A DNA stretch of 15,278 bases from an uncultured Collinsella sp. (GTDB taxonomy: Bacteria; Actinomycetota; Coriobacteriia; Coriobacteriales; Coriobacteriaceae), in contig CABTZA010000025.1 of the NCBI GenBank assembly GCA_902489225.1, positions 1 to 15,278 of the forward strand, in the 5' to 3' direction. Below, in pieces: positions 1-9,544 of the stretch. The notes beneath the pieces are model-generated. The model did not search any database and was not told where the DNA came from. It saw nothing but the letters and a program-made list of their open reading frames with translations. Numbering within the stretch: position 1 is the stretch's first letter; each line of letters begins with the position of its first letter. A program made the translations under genes and the position numbers.

Positions 1-995
1 ATGTGTCTTGACTCCTCACCGTAAACAGAGGTGTATCTCACGCCTGCATTCTTCAAGCAGAAGACGGCATACGAAGGCAAGTTGACCGAATAGATGCCGT
101 CAACATCCATGCCGCGCATGGCATTGACCGTAGAGACGATGTCCTGAACGCTCATATCGGTCACGAGCATGTCGGACAGCGAATTGACGAGGTCGAAGAC
201 CTTGGTAGCATCGAAGTTGTTGAGGATCTGGTTGGCAAGGGCGCCAAGTACCTGACGCTGGTGGCGCATACGCGTGTAGTCGCCGTCGGCATAGATGTAG
301 CGGCAGCGGGCATAGGTAAGGGCGGTTGCGCCATCCATGTGCTGCTGACCAGCGGTGATCTTAATGTCGAGGTGCTCAGGGTCATCAACGTCATCGGTCG
401 CGTTGATGTCGATGCCGCCGACCGAGTCGATGAGCGACTGCATGCCATCGAAGCTGACCTCGGCATAGTGGGAAATCTGGACACCGCACAGCTCGTTGAC
501 CGCCTGGACCATGGCCTCGGCGCCGCCGTAGGTGTGGCAGACGTTGATCTTCATGGTCGAACCGTTGTAGACGACCTTGGTATCACGCGGAATGGAGATG
601 AGCGTCGCTTGCTTTTGCGTGGGATCGATACGCGCCAGGATAATCGAGTCGGCGCGGTATGTATCCTCGCCCGGGCGACCGTCAGTGCCAAGGAGTAGCA
701 CGTAGAACGGGTCCTTTGCCTCGTCGGTATCAACCAGGATCTGGCGCAGGTTGTCGGTAATGACGTTGGAATCGCCGAGCTTGCCCATAATGGTGGCAAA
801 CCACAGGCCGGCGGCAGTCGTAGCGCTCAACAGCACACCGAGCACAGCAATGAGCGCGACGCGGCGAACCGTATGACCGCGACGGCGCTGACGGGCGCGC
901 TCGGAATAGCGGGCAACATTATCGCGGCTATAGATTTTTGCCTGAGCGCCGGTCGAAGGTCTTCGAGATTCCGTAATGGGCTTTTTCTTAAACAT
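1..995 (-). CDS. LytR-CpsA-Psr (LCP) family cell-wall ligase, 3'-truncated by the window edge
   Basis: LCP proteins transfer undecaprenyl-linked glycopolymers (teichoic acid-like or capsular) onto peptidoglycan outside the membrane. Translating from the ATG at 995 gives 331 codons without a stop. A basic cytoplasmic tail (residues 1-45) is followed by one membrane segment (about 46-68). The LCP domain then shows LLLGTDGR (100-107), YRADSII (113-119), SIPRDT (134-139), YGGAEAM, SFDGMQSLIDSVGGIDI and GDYTRMRHQRQ; these Arg/Asp residues bind the lipid pyrophosphate in the family. The start lies 12 nt after the murA stop, with AGG six bases upstream, so it is probably co-transcribed with murA, which fits a shared wall role. 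Family assignment is firm; the exact polymer is unknown. The last ~25 codons (positions 1-74) are suspect because 54-74 match an Illumina primer; see the separate entry. Confidence 0.9.
   Translation of the reverse strand, partial: MFKKKPITESRRPSTGAQAKIYSRDNVARYSERARQRRRGHTVRRVALIAVLGVLLSATTAAGLWFATIMGKLGDSNVITDNLRQILVDTDEAKDPFYVLLLGTDGRPGEDTYRADSIILARIDPTQKQATLISIPRDTKVVYNGSTMKINVCHTYGGAEAMVQAVNELCGVQISHYAEVSFDGMQSLIDSVGGIDINATDDVDDPEHLDIKITAGQQHMDGATALTYARCRYIYADGDYTRMRHQRQVLGALANQILNNFDATKVFDLVNSLSDMLVTDMSVQDIVSTVNAMRGMDVDGIYSVNLPSYAVFCLKNAGVRYTSVYGEESRH
54..74. other. Illumina P7 primer-identical 21-mer (probable assembly artefact)
   Basis: From CAAGCAG at 54 to ATACGA at 74 the plus strand equals, base for base, the 21-nt Illumina P7 PCR primer; its reverse complement is the old small-RNA 3' adapter. 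The usual GAT after P7 is missing and LCP coding sequence follows directly, as expected if the primer's 3' end had misprimed on a genomic GCATACGA. Bases 1-53 beyond it have lower GC and rarer codons (AGA twice, TCA) than the gene. The frame stays open through it, so a natural coincidence cannot be excluded from one sequence, but an artefact is far more likely. Confidence 0.85.
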
Positions 996-1007
996 AGGCA
1001 ACCTGCA

Positions 1008-2291
1008 TTAGTAGATGACGGGATCGGGAACAGTGGCGTGCTCGACATGAGCGCCAAGCGCCTGCAGCTTTTCGACAAACTGTTCGTAACCGCGCTTAAT
1101 GTGATGGATGGCCGAGACCTCGGTCGTGCCGTCGGCAATTAGGCCGGCAACGACGAGCGCCGCGCCACCACGAAGATCCGGTGAGGTTACCTGAGCGCCG
1201 GAAAAGCCCTTGACGCCGTGAATCATGGCGTGATGACTCTCGATGCGAATATCGGCGCCCATGCGCACCAGCTCGGATGCGAACATAAAGCGATTCTCGA
1301 AGATATTCTCGGTGATAACGGAGCTGCCGTCGGCCAGGGCGGAGAGCACCATGATCTGCGCCTGCATGTCCGTGGGGAAACCGGGGAACGGAAGCGTCTG
1401 GATGTCGACCGGCTTGATACGCTCGGCACGCCTCACATGGACGCCATCCTCGACGCGCTCGCAGTCGATACCCATGAGCTCCATCTTCTTGAGCACCATG
1501 CCCAAATGAATGGGGCAAAAGCCCGTGACATCGACACCGCGATCGTCGGCCATCAACGCACCGGCAACGATAAAGGTACCGGCCTCGATGCGGTCGCCCA
1601 CCACGCGATGGGTAACAGGATGCAGATCTTCTACGCCCTCGATGGTCACGACAGGCGTACCCGCGCCGACAATCTTGGCGCCCATCTCGTTGAGCATGTT
1701 GGCGAGATCGACGATCTCGGGCTCGCGGGCGGCATTATCGATAACCGTGGTACCCTGCGCGCGAACGGAGGCCATGATGAGGTTCTCGGTCGCACCGACG
1801 CTGGCGAACTCGAGCGTGACGGTGGTGCCGCGCAGGCCCTGAGGCGCATTGGCGTTGATATAGCCGTGGGCGGTGTCGAATTCGACGCCCAAGGCCTCAA
1901 GACCCAAGATATGCATATCGATCTTGCGAGCGCCCAGGTTGCAGCCGCCGGGCATGGCGATCTTGGCGCGATGGAAACGGCCCAGCAGGGGTCCCATCAC
2001 GGCAGTGGAAGCGCGCATCTTGGCAACGAGCTCGTAGGGTGCCTCCCAAGAATCGACCTGGGAGGTATCGATCTCGAGCGTGTGCTCGTCGAGAACATCA
2101 ATCGTAGCGCCCATACCCTTGAGCACCTTGCCCATCACGTGGACATCGGAAATATCAGGCACGTTCTGCAGCGTCGTCTTGCCCGGCGCCAGAAGCGTTG
2201 CCGCCATAAGTTTGAGCGCGGAGTTCTTGGCGCCCGAGACGGGCACGGAGCCTCCGATGGCGTGGCCACCCTCAACGCGGATAATATCCAA
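1008..2291 (-). CDS. murA: UDP-N-acetylglucosamine 1-carboxyvinyltransferase (MurA)
   Basis: MurA transfers enolpyruvate from PEP to UDP-GlcNAc, the first committed step of peptidoglycan synthesis in the cytoplasm. The 427-residue length fits the family. Visible landmarks are SGAKNSAL with Lys22-Asn23, the PGGCNLGAR loop with catalytic Cys117 (the fosfomycin target), FPTDMQAQ with the general base Asp308, and HHIKRGYE with Arg400. Because Cys is present rather than Asp, fosfomycin sensitivity is expected from the family. The start is TTG, chosen because the MDIIRVEGG beginning matches the family N-terminus and an AAAGGG site (2298-2303) sits six bases upstream. It lies just downstream of the atp terminator and 12 nt upstream of the LCP gene. 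No separate promoter was convincing. Confidence 0.97.
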   Translation of the reverse strand: MDIIRVEGGHAIGGSVPVSGAKNSALKLMAATLLAPGKTTLQNVPDISDVHVMGKVLKGMGATIDVLDEHTLEIDTSQVDSWEAPYELVAKMRASTAVMGPLLGRFHRAKIAMPGGCNLGARKIDMHILGLEALGVEFDTAHGYINANAPQGLRGTTVTLEFASVGATENLIMASVRAQGTTVIDNAAREPEIVDLANMLNEMGAKIVGAGTPVVTIEGVEDLHPVTHRVVGDRIEAGTFIVAGALMADDRGVDVTGFCPIHLGMVLKKMELMGIDCERVEDGVHVRRAERIKPVDIQTLPFPGFPTDMQAQIMVLSALADGSSVITENIFENRFMFASELVRMGADIRIESHHAMIHGVKGFSGAQVTSPDLRGGAALVVAGLIADGTTEVSAIHHIKRGYEQFVEKLQALGAHVEHATVPDPVIY

Positions 2292-2297
2292 GGTCTA

Positions 2298-2303
2298 CCC
2301 TTT
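2298..2303 (-). promoter_or_regulatory. murA ribosome binding site supporting a TTG start
   Basis: AAAGGG on the minus strand lies six bases before the TTG at 2291-2289. It almost abuts the U-tract of the atp terminator (2305-2309), so a terminated transcript would end right at the murA translation signal. Confidence 0.65.
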
Positions 2304-2304
2304 C

Positions 2305-2343
2305 AAAAAGCATGCCCGGGGTGGCTGAGCCATCCCGGGCATG
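2305..2343 (-). terminator. Intrinsic terminator ending the ATP synthase operon
   Basis: A 15-bp stem pairs 2311-2325 with 2329-2343 around the three-base loop TGA, with one G-T pair (2321/2333). The outer ten pairs are the perfect CATGCCCGGG/CCCGGGCATG. On the minus strand the stem is followed by CTTTTT (2310-2305). No T-run follows on the plus strand, so it works in the direction of atpC. The tail ends just before the murA ribosome binding site. Confidence 0.88.
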
Positions 2344-2359
2344 ATGTGTTCGCAAATGG

Positions 2360-2379
2360 TCGAACGCTAAAGCGTTTGA
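2360..2379 (-). other. Small hairpin just after the atpC stop codon
   Basis: TCGAACGC (2360-2367) pairs with GCGTTTGA (2372-2379) across a TAAA loop, with one G-T pair. It starts next to the atpC stop and precedes the strong terminator by 16 bases. There is no T-run, so it is not a terminator itself; it could protect the atp mRNA 3' end. Function is inference. Confidence 0.4.
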
Positions 2380-2772
2380 CTATTGGGCAAGCTTGAGCTT
2401 ACACCATGCGATTTCATTATAGAGGTAGGCGCGGCGTGCATCATCCTCCGACAAATTACCCAGCTTCTCTTCAAAACCTTGAATATCAGCTTTAACCTTG
2501 TCGGCGTCGACGGTCGCCAAATCGCAAGCGCGCTCGGCGAGAACGGTCACGACATCGTCCGCAACCTGGACATAGCCGCCGGCCACGGCAAACGTGTGGT
2601 CGACAGTGCCCATGGCCTTATCGGAAACGCGAACGTAACCGCGGTCGATCGTGCAGATTTCGCTGGAGTGAGCAGGCAGAACGCCAAACTCGCCATCCGT
2701 GGACGGAATCGACACGAACGCAGCGTCGCCCTCATAGGCGCAGCTCACGGGGCACACGATGCGGATACGCAT
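2380..2772 (-). CDS. atpC: F1Fo ATP synthase epsilon subunit
   Basis: The epsilon subunit sits on the F1 central stalk with gamma, couples rotation to the c-ring and can inhibit ATP hydrolysis. The 130-residue product has the N-terminal beta-sandwich signature (FVSIPSTDGEFGVLPAHS at about 19-36, and a later FAVAGGYVQV). A C-terminal helical hairpin follows, from about residue 85 (ATVDADKVKADIQGFEEKL) to the end. The ATG at 2772 follows the atpD stop by three bases, and its ribosome binding site (GGGGGAG) lies inside the end of atpD. It is the last gene of the operon, with a hairpin and a terminator directly downstream. Assignment rests on both sequence and position. Confidence 0.95.
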   Translation of the reverse strand: MRIRIVCPVSCAYEGDAAFVSIPSTDGEFGVLPAHSSEICTIDRGYVRVSDKAMGTVDHTFAVAGGYVQVADDVVTVLAERACDLATVDADKVKADIQGFEEKLGNLSEDDARRAYLYNEIAWCKLKLAQ

Positions 2773-2775
2773 AAC

Positions 2776-5138
<2,363 letters not shown>

Positions 5139-5143
5139 AGGGC

Positions 5144-6742
5144 TTAGTTCTCCTCTGATCCAGTCGTGTCGGCATGGTGCTTGGCCATGAACTGCTGCTT
5201 GAAGTCACCGATGACACGCAAGAGCTCGGCCTTGGTGTCGTCGTCGATCTTCTTGGCGCGAACCTTGTCGAGCAGCGAGCCAAAGCCGTTGTCCATGTAC
5301 TCGATGAGCTCGGCACGGAAAGGCAGCACGTCGGCAATCTCCAGGTCATCCAGGAAGCCCTCGTTGCCAGCGAACAGCGTAACGATCTGCTCGCCAACCT
5401 CAAACGGCTGGTAGCGCGGCTGCTTCAGGAGCTCGGTCATGCGGGCACCATGGGTCAGCTGCTTCTGAGTAGCCTCGTCAAGGTCGGAGCCAAACTGGGT
5501 AAAGCCAGCGAGCTCCTGATAGGAAGCAAGGTCCAGGCGAAGGTTGCCGGCGACCTGCTTCATGGCCTTGGTCTGTGCATCGCCACCGACGCGGGACACG
5601 GAGATGCCCACGTCGACTGCCGGGCGCTGACCCTGGAAGAAAAGCTCGGACTGCAGGTAGATCTGACCATCGGTAATGGAAATGACGTTGGTCGGAATGT
5701 AGGCCGAGACGTCGCCGTCCTGGGTCTCGATGATCGGCAGTGCCGTCATGGAGCCGTAGCCGTTCTTCTTGGACATCTTGACGGCACGCTCGAGCAGACG
5801 AGAGTGCAGGTAGAAGATGTCGCCAGGATAGGCCTCGCGTCCGGGCGGACGATGCAGCGTCAGCGACATCTGACGGTAGGCCACGGCCTGCTTGGACAGG
5901 TCGTCGTAGATGACGAGCACGTGACCGCCGGGGTTGGTCTCGCTGGCGGGCTTACCGTCCTCGCCGTTGTACATAAAGAACTCGCCGATAGCGGCACCGG
6001 CCATAGGCGCGATGTACTGCATAGGGGCGGAATCGGCAGCGGTGGCCGAAACGATGATGGTGTAGTCGAGCGCACCGTGCTGAGCGAGGGTCTCGCGGAT
6101 GTTGGCAACCGTGGAGGCCTTCTGGCCGATGGCGACATAGATGCAGACCATGCCCTTGCCGCGCTGATTGAGGATAGCGTCGATGGCGATGGCGGTCTTA
6201 CCGGTCTTACGGTCGCCGATGATGAGCTCACGCTGACCACGGCCGATGGGCACCATGGAGTCGATGGCCAACAGGCCGGTCTGAACCGGCTCGCACACCG
6301 GGGTACGGTCGATGACGCCGGGGGCCTTGAACTCGATAGGACGACGGTGCGTGGCGACAATGTCACCCAAACCGTCGATGGGCTGGCCGAGCGGATTGAC
6401 GACGCGACCGAGCATGGCACGGCTCACGGGGATATCCATAATGCGGCCAGTGGTGCGGCACTCGTCGCCTTCCTTGATGGAGTCGACGGCACCGAACAGA
6501 ACGGCGCCGACCTCGTCACGGTCAAGGTTCTGGGCAAGGCCGAAGACAGTCTCACCGGTATCGGAGCTCTTGAACTCCAGAAGCTCGCCTGCCATGGCGC
6601 TCTTGAGGCCGGAGACGCGCGCGATGCCGTCGCCTACCTCGTCGACCGTTGAAACCTCATGCGTATCGACCGTCGCGGAGAGGCTCGTGAGCTGCTCCTG
6701 CAGTTTCTTGGCGATATCCTGGGCATTGAGGGTTTCGGACAT
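5144..6742 (-). CDS. atpA: F1Fo ATP synthase alpha subunit
   Basis: Alpha forms the non-catalytic nucleotide sites and supplies the arginine finger to beta. The 532-residue product shows the P-loop GDRKTGKT (176-183), the DGIARVSGL start of the beta-barrel, [16 protein letters not shown], and [11 protein letters not shown] with the arginine finger. The C-terminal tail ends in acidic residues (GSEEN). A strong GGAGGTGA ribosome binding site lies seven bases before the ATG at 6742, which overlaps the atpH stop by one base (TAATG). Length and motifs are typical. Confidence 0.99.
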   Translation of the reverse strand: MSETLNAQDIAKKLQEQLTSLSATVDTHEVSTVDEVGDGIARVSGLKSAMAGELLEFKSSDTGETVFGLAQNLDRDEVGAVLFGAVDSIKEGDECRTTGRIMDIPVSRAMLGRVVNPLGQPIDGLGDIVATHRRPIEFKAPGVIDRTPVCEPVQTGLLAIDSMVPIGRGQRELIIGDRKTGKTAIAIDAILNQRGKGMVCIYVAIGQKASTVANIRETLAQHGALDYTIIVSATAADSAPMQYIAPMAGAAIGEFFMYNGEDGKPASETNPGGHVLVIYDDLSKQAVAYRQMSLTLHRPPGREAYPGDIFYLHSRLLERAVKMSKKNGYGSMTALPIIETQDGDVSAYIPTNVISITDGQIYLQSELFFQGQRPAVDVGISVSRVGGDAQTKAMKQVAGNLRLDLASYQELAGFTQFGSDLDEATQKQLTHGARMTELLKQPRYQPFEVGEQIVTLFAGNEGFLDDLEIADVLPFRAELIEYMDNGFGSLLDKVRAKKIDDDTKAELLRVIGDFKQQFMAKHHADTTGSEEN

Positions 6743-7218
6743 TAGGCTTCACCTCCGTACGAATTAGCAGAGTTTGCGAGGGTCTCCTGCGCGATGCGCA
6801 GCTGCGTCTTGACGGAGATGTCACGACGCTCGCCGCGGGCCTCGAGCACCAGGCCGCCCACGATAGACGGGTCGACCTGCTCGATAAGGAATACCTTGCG
6901 GCCGAAGTCCTGCTCGCATTTCTTAGTGATGGTTTGACGCAGCTCGTCGTCGAGCGGGATCGCCGTGGTGACGGTCACGCCCACTACATCCTCGTCTTCC
7001 TCGGCAACATACTTAAAGGCAGCTGCCACCTTGGGAAGAAGGTCGAGCTGGTCGCGCTTGGACATGGTGTCGAGCACGGCGATGATCTCGGGGCTGGCGC
7101 TAGCCAGGCGCTCGACCATCTCGAGGTCCTCGAACACATGGTTCTCGGCCTTGGCGGCTTCCAAAAGGGAGCGCGCGTAGGTCTCGAGCACCTTGTCCTG
7201 ATAGCGGCTAGTCGGCAT
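6742..7218 (-). CDS. atpH: F1Fo ATP synthase delta subunit (OSCP-type)
   Basis: Delta links the peripheral stalk b dimer to the top of F1. The 158-residue product is short for the family (about 175-185). The helical N-terminal domain begins with [17 protein letters not shown]. The C-terminal part keeps the conserved [24 protein letters not shown] pattern (about 111-134). The ATG at 7218 lies inside the end of atpF, an 11-base overlap, which suggests coupled translation. Its stop shares a base with atpA. Position and the C-terminal signature make the call secure despite low overall conservation in this family. Confidence 0.93.
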   Translation of the reverse strand: MPTSRYQDKVLETYARSLLEAAKAENHVFEDLEMVERLASASPEIIAVLDTMSKRDQLDLLPKVAAAFKYVAEEDEDVVGVTVTTAIPLDDELRQTITKKCEQDFGRKVFLIEQVDPSIVGGLVLEARGERRDISVKTQLRIAQETLANSANSYGGEA

Positions 7219-7810
7219 TCAGGCTACCTGCTTCCTGGATGTAGCGCTCGATGAGCTTCTTCTGCTCGGACTCGTCCTCGAGTGCCTCGCCCACGATCTT
7301 GGTGGCGACGGCAACGGACAGGTCGGCGATGGAGCTCGCGGCACCGGCGTAGATGGACTTGCGCTCGTCCTCGACGGTCGTATGGGCCTTGGCGATGATC
7401 TCCTCGGCCTCCTTGTGAGCAGCCTCGATGATACGGGCACGCTCGGACTCAGCGTCCTTACGGGCCTCGAGAACGATGTCGGCAGCCTGACGACGGGCGT
7501 CGGTGACGATCGAGTCGGACTCAGCGCGCTTGGCGATAGCCTCCTGCTTGGTCTTCTCGGCCTCGTCGAGGCTCTCCTCGATCTTCTTGCCGCGCTCCTC
7601 CATGGTTTTCATGATGCCCGGCAGGGCGACCTTGGCCAGCACGATCCAGATAATCAGGAAGGCGATAAGCGCCGGGATGAACTCCGCCATCTTAGGGATG
7701 AGGATGTCCGCACCGGCAGCGCCGTCCTCGGCGAACGCGGAAACCGGCATGAGCAGCGCGGCCGCGGACGCGGAGAGTGCGATCGCGCTCTTCTGGGATG
7801 AAAGATTCAT
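7208..7810 (-). CDS. atpF: F1Fo ATP synthase b subunit (peripheral stalk), with signal-peptide-like N-terminus
   Basis: The b subunit anchors the stator stalk in the membrane and reaches delta on F1. The 200-residue product shows a hydrophobic N-terminal segment (about 9-24) ending in PVSAFAEDG, which looks like a signal peptidase site after Ala27. The membrane anchor follows (about 43-64, FIPALIAFLIIWIVLAKVAL), then a long charged helix (about 65-165) rich in Glu, Lys and Ala typical of the b dimer. The leader-like segment is absent from the E. coli subunit. The ATG at 7810 has GGAG eight bases upstream. Its 3' end overlaps atpH by 11 bases. Confidence 0.95.
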   Translation of the reverse strand: MNLSSQKSAIALSASAAALLMPVSAFAEDGAAGADILIPKMAEFIPALIAFLIIWIVLAKVALPGIMKTMEERGKKIEESLDEAEKTKQEAIAKRAESDSIVTDARRQAADIVLEARKDAESERARIIEAAHKEAEEIIAKAHTTVEDERKSIYAGAASSIADLSVAVATKIVGEALEDESEQKKLIERYIQEAGSLNAD

Positions 7811-7825
7811 ACTTGACGCTCCGTG

Positions 7826-8020
7826 CTATTTAACGATCAGCGCGACAACGAAGCCGATCAGAGCCAGAGCCTCGCCGAAGGCGGAGCCCATGATGAAGAC
7901 GGTGAACACGCGGCCCTGGACCTCAGGCTGACGGGCCATAGCACCCGTAGCACCCAGAGCAGACAGGCCGATAGCAAGACCAGCGCCGATAACACCGAGA
8001 CCGTAACCGATAACTCCCAC
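7826..8020 (-). CDS. atpE: F1Fo ATP synthase c subunit (rotor ring)
   Basis: Subunit c forms the ion-driven ring in the membrane. The 64-residue product is at the short end of the family. A glycine-rich first membrane helix (GLGVIGAGLAIGLSALG) leads to the polar loop ARQPEVQGR (29-37), then a second helix with the ion-carrying Glu50 (FGEALALIGF). The positions that hold Gln and Ser in Na+-coupled rings (13 before the loop Arg, and just after the Glu) are Ile17 and Ala51 here, so H+ coupling is inferred. The start is GTG at 8020 with AAAGGAGG four bases upstream. An in-frame stop lies 27 bases before it and no other start codon is available. Confidence 0.96.
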   Translation of the reverse strand: MGVIGYGLGVIGAGLAIGLSALGATGAMARQPEVQGRVFTVFIMGSAFGEALALIGFVVALIVK

Positions 8021-8072
8021 GATTCCTCCTTTGTCGTGCGTGTCTTATTTCACGCAGGATAACCTTTTTATA

Positions 8073-8106
8073 ACTGCCGGGCTCCATGGGTACGGGCACC
8101 GGCGGT
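8073..8106 (-). other. Hairpin in the 124-nt atpB-atpE gap
   Basis: ACTGCCGG (8073-8080) pairs with CCGGCGGT (8099-8106), with one G-T pair, around an 18-base loop. On the minus strand the stem is followed by an A-rich stretch, not T, so it is not a terminator. The gap is the longest inside the atp operon and precedes the gene whose product is needed in the most copies. A role in processing or in raising atpE translation is plausible but unproven. Confidence 0.4.
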
Positions 8107-8144
8107 TTAACGAATTACCTTACCTTTAAGGCGCGAACGGAAGA

Positions 8145-8948
8145 CTACTCCTCCTCCGCGACCTCCTCTGCCTCGGAGACATACACGGCGGTAAGGACCG
8201 TGAAGACGTAAGCCTGGATGGCGCCGACCACAAGCTCGATCGCATAGATCAGGATGAGGATGGCAAGCCAGGCCAGCGAAGGCAGGGCGCCGACGGCGTG
8301 GGCCGCGGAAACCTGCTGAAGCAGCGGCTGCATGAACATGCTCGCCATGATGGCGAACGAGCCCATGACCACGTGTCCTGCGAACATGTTGCAGAACAGA
8401 CGAACGGCGAGCGTGATGAGGCGCAGGAAGGTCGAGAAAAGCTCGACGACCCACACGAGCACGTTCATCGGGAAGCTCACGCCCTGCGGGGCGAGGCTCT
8501 TGATGTAGCCGATCACGCCGTGAGCCTTGCATCCGTAGTAGATGAAGTACACGAAGGCGAAGATGGCGAGCGCGGCGGTGGAGCCGATTGCGCCGGTGCC
8601 GGGCTTCATTCCCGGGATCAGGCCGATCATGTTGTTGATCAGGATGAACAGGAAAAGCGAGCACAGGAACGGGAAGTGCTTCTTCCAGTTCTCACCCACG
8701 ACGCCCTTGCCGATATCGTTCTCGACGTACTCGATGATGTACTCGAAACCGTTGACGAAGAAGCCCTTGGGAACCAGGGTCTGCTTCTTCTTGAACACGG
8801 CCAGGACGATCAGGAGCACGATCGTGGAGACGATCAGCCAAAACGAGTACTGCGTGATGCCGCAGCTCAGATCGCCCACGACAGGGGTGGAGCTGAACTC
8901 GCTGACCAGATGATTAATCTCATCAGGCAGCTTTTCAAAAATTTCCAC
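8145..8948 (-). CDS. atpB: F1Fo ATP synthase a subunit
   Basis: Subunit a forms the two half-channels that pass ions to the c-ring. The 267-residue product has at least five membrane segments, at about 33-52, 94-112, 124-139, 165-185 and 225-255. The essential arginine is in LAVRLFCNMFAGH (Arg183), and the last helix holds ELVVGAIQAYVFTVLTAVYV with the conserved Glu/Gln. The start is GTG at 8948, three bases after the stop of the AtpI-like gene, with AAAGG upstream. The C-terminus is very acidic (SEAEEVAEEE). Confidence 0.97.
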   Translation of the reverse strand: MEIFEKLPDEINHLVSEFSSTPVVGDLSCGITQYSFWLIVSTIVLLIVLAVFKKKQTLVPKGFFVNGFEYIIEYVENDIGKGVVGENWKKHFPFLCSLFLFILINNMIGLIPGMKPGTGAIGSTAALAIFAFVYFIYYGCKAHGVIGYIKSLAPQGVSFPMNVLVWVVELFSTFLRLITLAVRLFCNMFAGHVVMGSFAIMASMFMQPLLQQVSAAHAVGALPSLAWLAILILIYAIELVVGAIQAYVFTVLTAVYVSEAEEVAEEE

Positions 8949-8951
8949 GAC

Positions 8952-9263
8952 TTACCTTTCGACCTCATGAGGATCTCGCAGCGCCTTGGCGACGCGAACC
9001 GTGCAGGCGGCCATAAAGGCCACGAAGCCGATCGCCTCGCCCAGGAGGAACATGCGAAATGCCTCTCCGAACAACACAAACACAACCAAGGTAAAGACGA
9101 GCAGAGCGATTGCCGAGACCGCCAGACTCACCATACCCTTGAGCATGTCCGCATTCTGCTTATCGTCAAGAACCGGCTTGAGCGTAAAGACAAAGGGAAG
9201 GAAGGCAATTGCGCCCGCGATGGCGCCTGCAACGATAGCGAGCAGATCGGCTATCTGAAACAC
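8952..9263 (-). CDS. Small AtpI-like membrane protein preceding atpB
   Basis: The 103-residue product has three predicted membrane segments (about 5-27, 43-66 and 70-90) with a short polar loop (LKPVLDDKQNADM) between the first two. It sits where AtpI (Rv1303-like in actinobacteria) sits, directly ahead of atpB with a three-base gap. AtpI helps assemble the c-ring or handles divalent cations in other bacteria; applying that role here is inference from position. Start choice: GTG at 9263 has GAGG six bases upstream, and GTG at 9275 is a close alternative. A TTG at 9338 would give 128 residues but lies upstream of the likely -10 box and has no ribosome binding site. Confidence 0.75.
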   Translation of the reverse strand: MFQIADLLAIVAGAIAGAIAFLPFVFTLKPVLDDKQNADMLKGMVSLAVSAIALLVFTLVVFVLFGEAFRMFLLGEAIGFVAFMAACTVRVAKALRDPHEVER

Positions 9264-9269
9264 TGGCGT

Positions 9270-9273
9270 CCTC
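9270..9273 (-). promoter_or_regulatory. Ribosome binding site deciding the start of the AtpI-like gene
   Basis: GAGG on the minus strand lies six bases before the GTG at 9263. The alternative AAAAAGGAAA (9276-9285) is only three bases from the GTG at 9275, too close for a comfortable fit, so 9263 is preferred. Confidence 0.5.
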
Positions 9274-9324
9274 ACTTTCCTTTTTAACGCCTCACAGAAC
9301 AGTTCCCGCCAAACATTGGTGACT

Positions 9325-9352
9325 ATTGTACGAGCCAATCGCTAAAGTACAA
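9325..9352 (-). promoter_or_regulatory. Promoter of the ATP synthase operon
   Basis: On the minus strand TTGTAC (9352-9347) and TACAAT (9330-9325) are separated by 16 bases, which fits a housekeeping sigma-70 type promoter with a good -10. Transcription would begin near 9318, giving a leader of about 55 nt before the AtpI-like gene. The inverted repeat AACCGA/TCGGTT (9351-9356 and 9364-9369) overlaps the upstream edge of the -35 and could bind a regulator. Confidence 0.6.
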
Positions 9353-9460
9353 CCGAAAAAGCATCGGTTAATACGCACCTGTTCGTTTTCTTAAGACCTT
9401 CTTTATGCCGCAGGTACGGTAATACGTTTTTCTCGAACCCTGCAGGGCAAAACGTCCGTT

Positions 9461-9502
9461 AACAGAAGTGCGCGCGGTCGCCTTTTGTTCGTCCGCGCGC
9501 AC
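9461..9502 (-). terminator. Probable terminator downstream of upp
   Basis: GTGCGCGCGG (9468-9477) pairs perfectly with CCGCGCGCAC (9493-9502) across a 15-base loop. On the minus strand it is followed by TTCTGTT (9467-9461), a modest U-rich tail. The plus side is also T-rich (after 9502), so it could act both ways. It lies between the upp stop and the atp promoter. The rest of the 9264-9544 gap shows no gene. Confidence 0.55.
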
Positions 9503-9544
9503 CGTTTCTTTCTATTTGCAGCCGCGGCCGTCTTAGCCCAGCGA

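Noticed and set aside
1218..2396. Plus-strand open frame of 392 codons opposite murA
   Set aside because: Antisense of murA; it also runs through the terminator hairpin.
5174..6652. Plus-strand open frame of 492 codons opposite atpA
   Set aside because: Antisense of atpA with biased composition and no recognisable domain.
7826..8020. Sodium-coupled ATP synthase
   Set aside because: Checked because many gut anaerobes use Na+, but the Gln and Ser/Thr positions of Na+ rings are Ile and Ala here.
8064..8106. Hairpin with a T-run read as a terminator between atpB and atpE
   Set aside because: The T-run precedes the stem on the plus strand, so neither strand has a stem followed by T's. A terminator here would also cut the operon.
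8298..9287. Plus-strand open frame of 329 codons opposite atpB and the AtpI-like gene
   Set aside because: The product is extremely rich in His, Asp and Glu, as expected from reading membrane-protein codons backwards. It has no start signal.
8952..9338. Longer AtpI-like protein from a TTG at 9338
   Set aside because: The TTG has no ribosome binding site and lies upstream of the -10 box, so the shorter GTG start is preferred.
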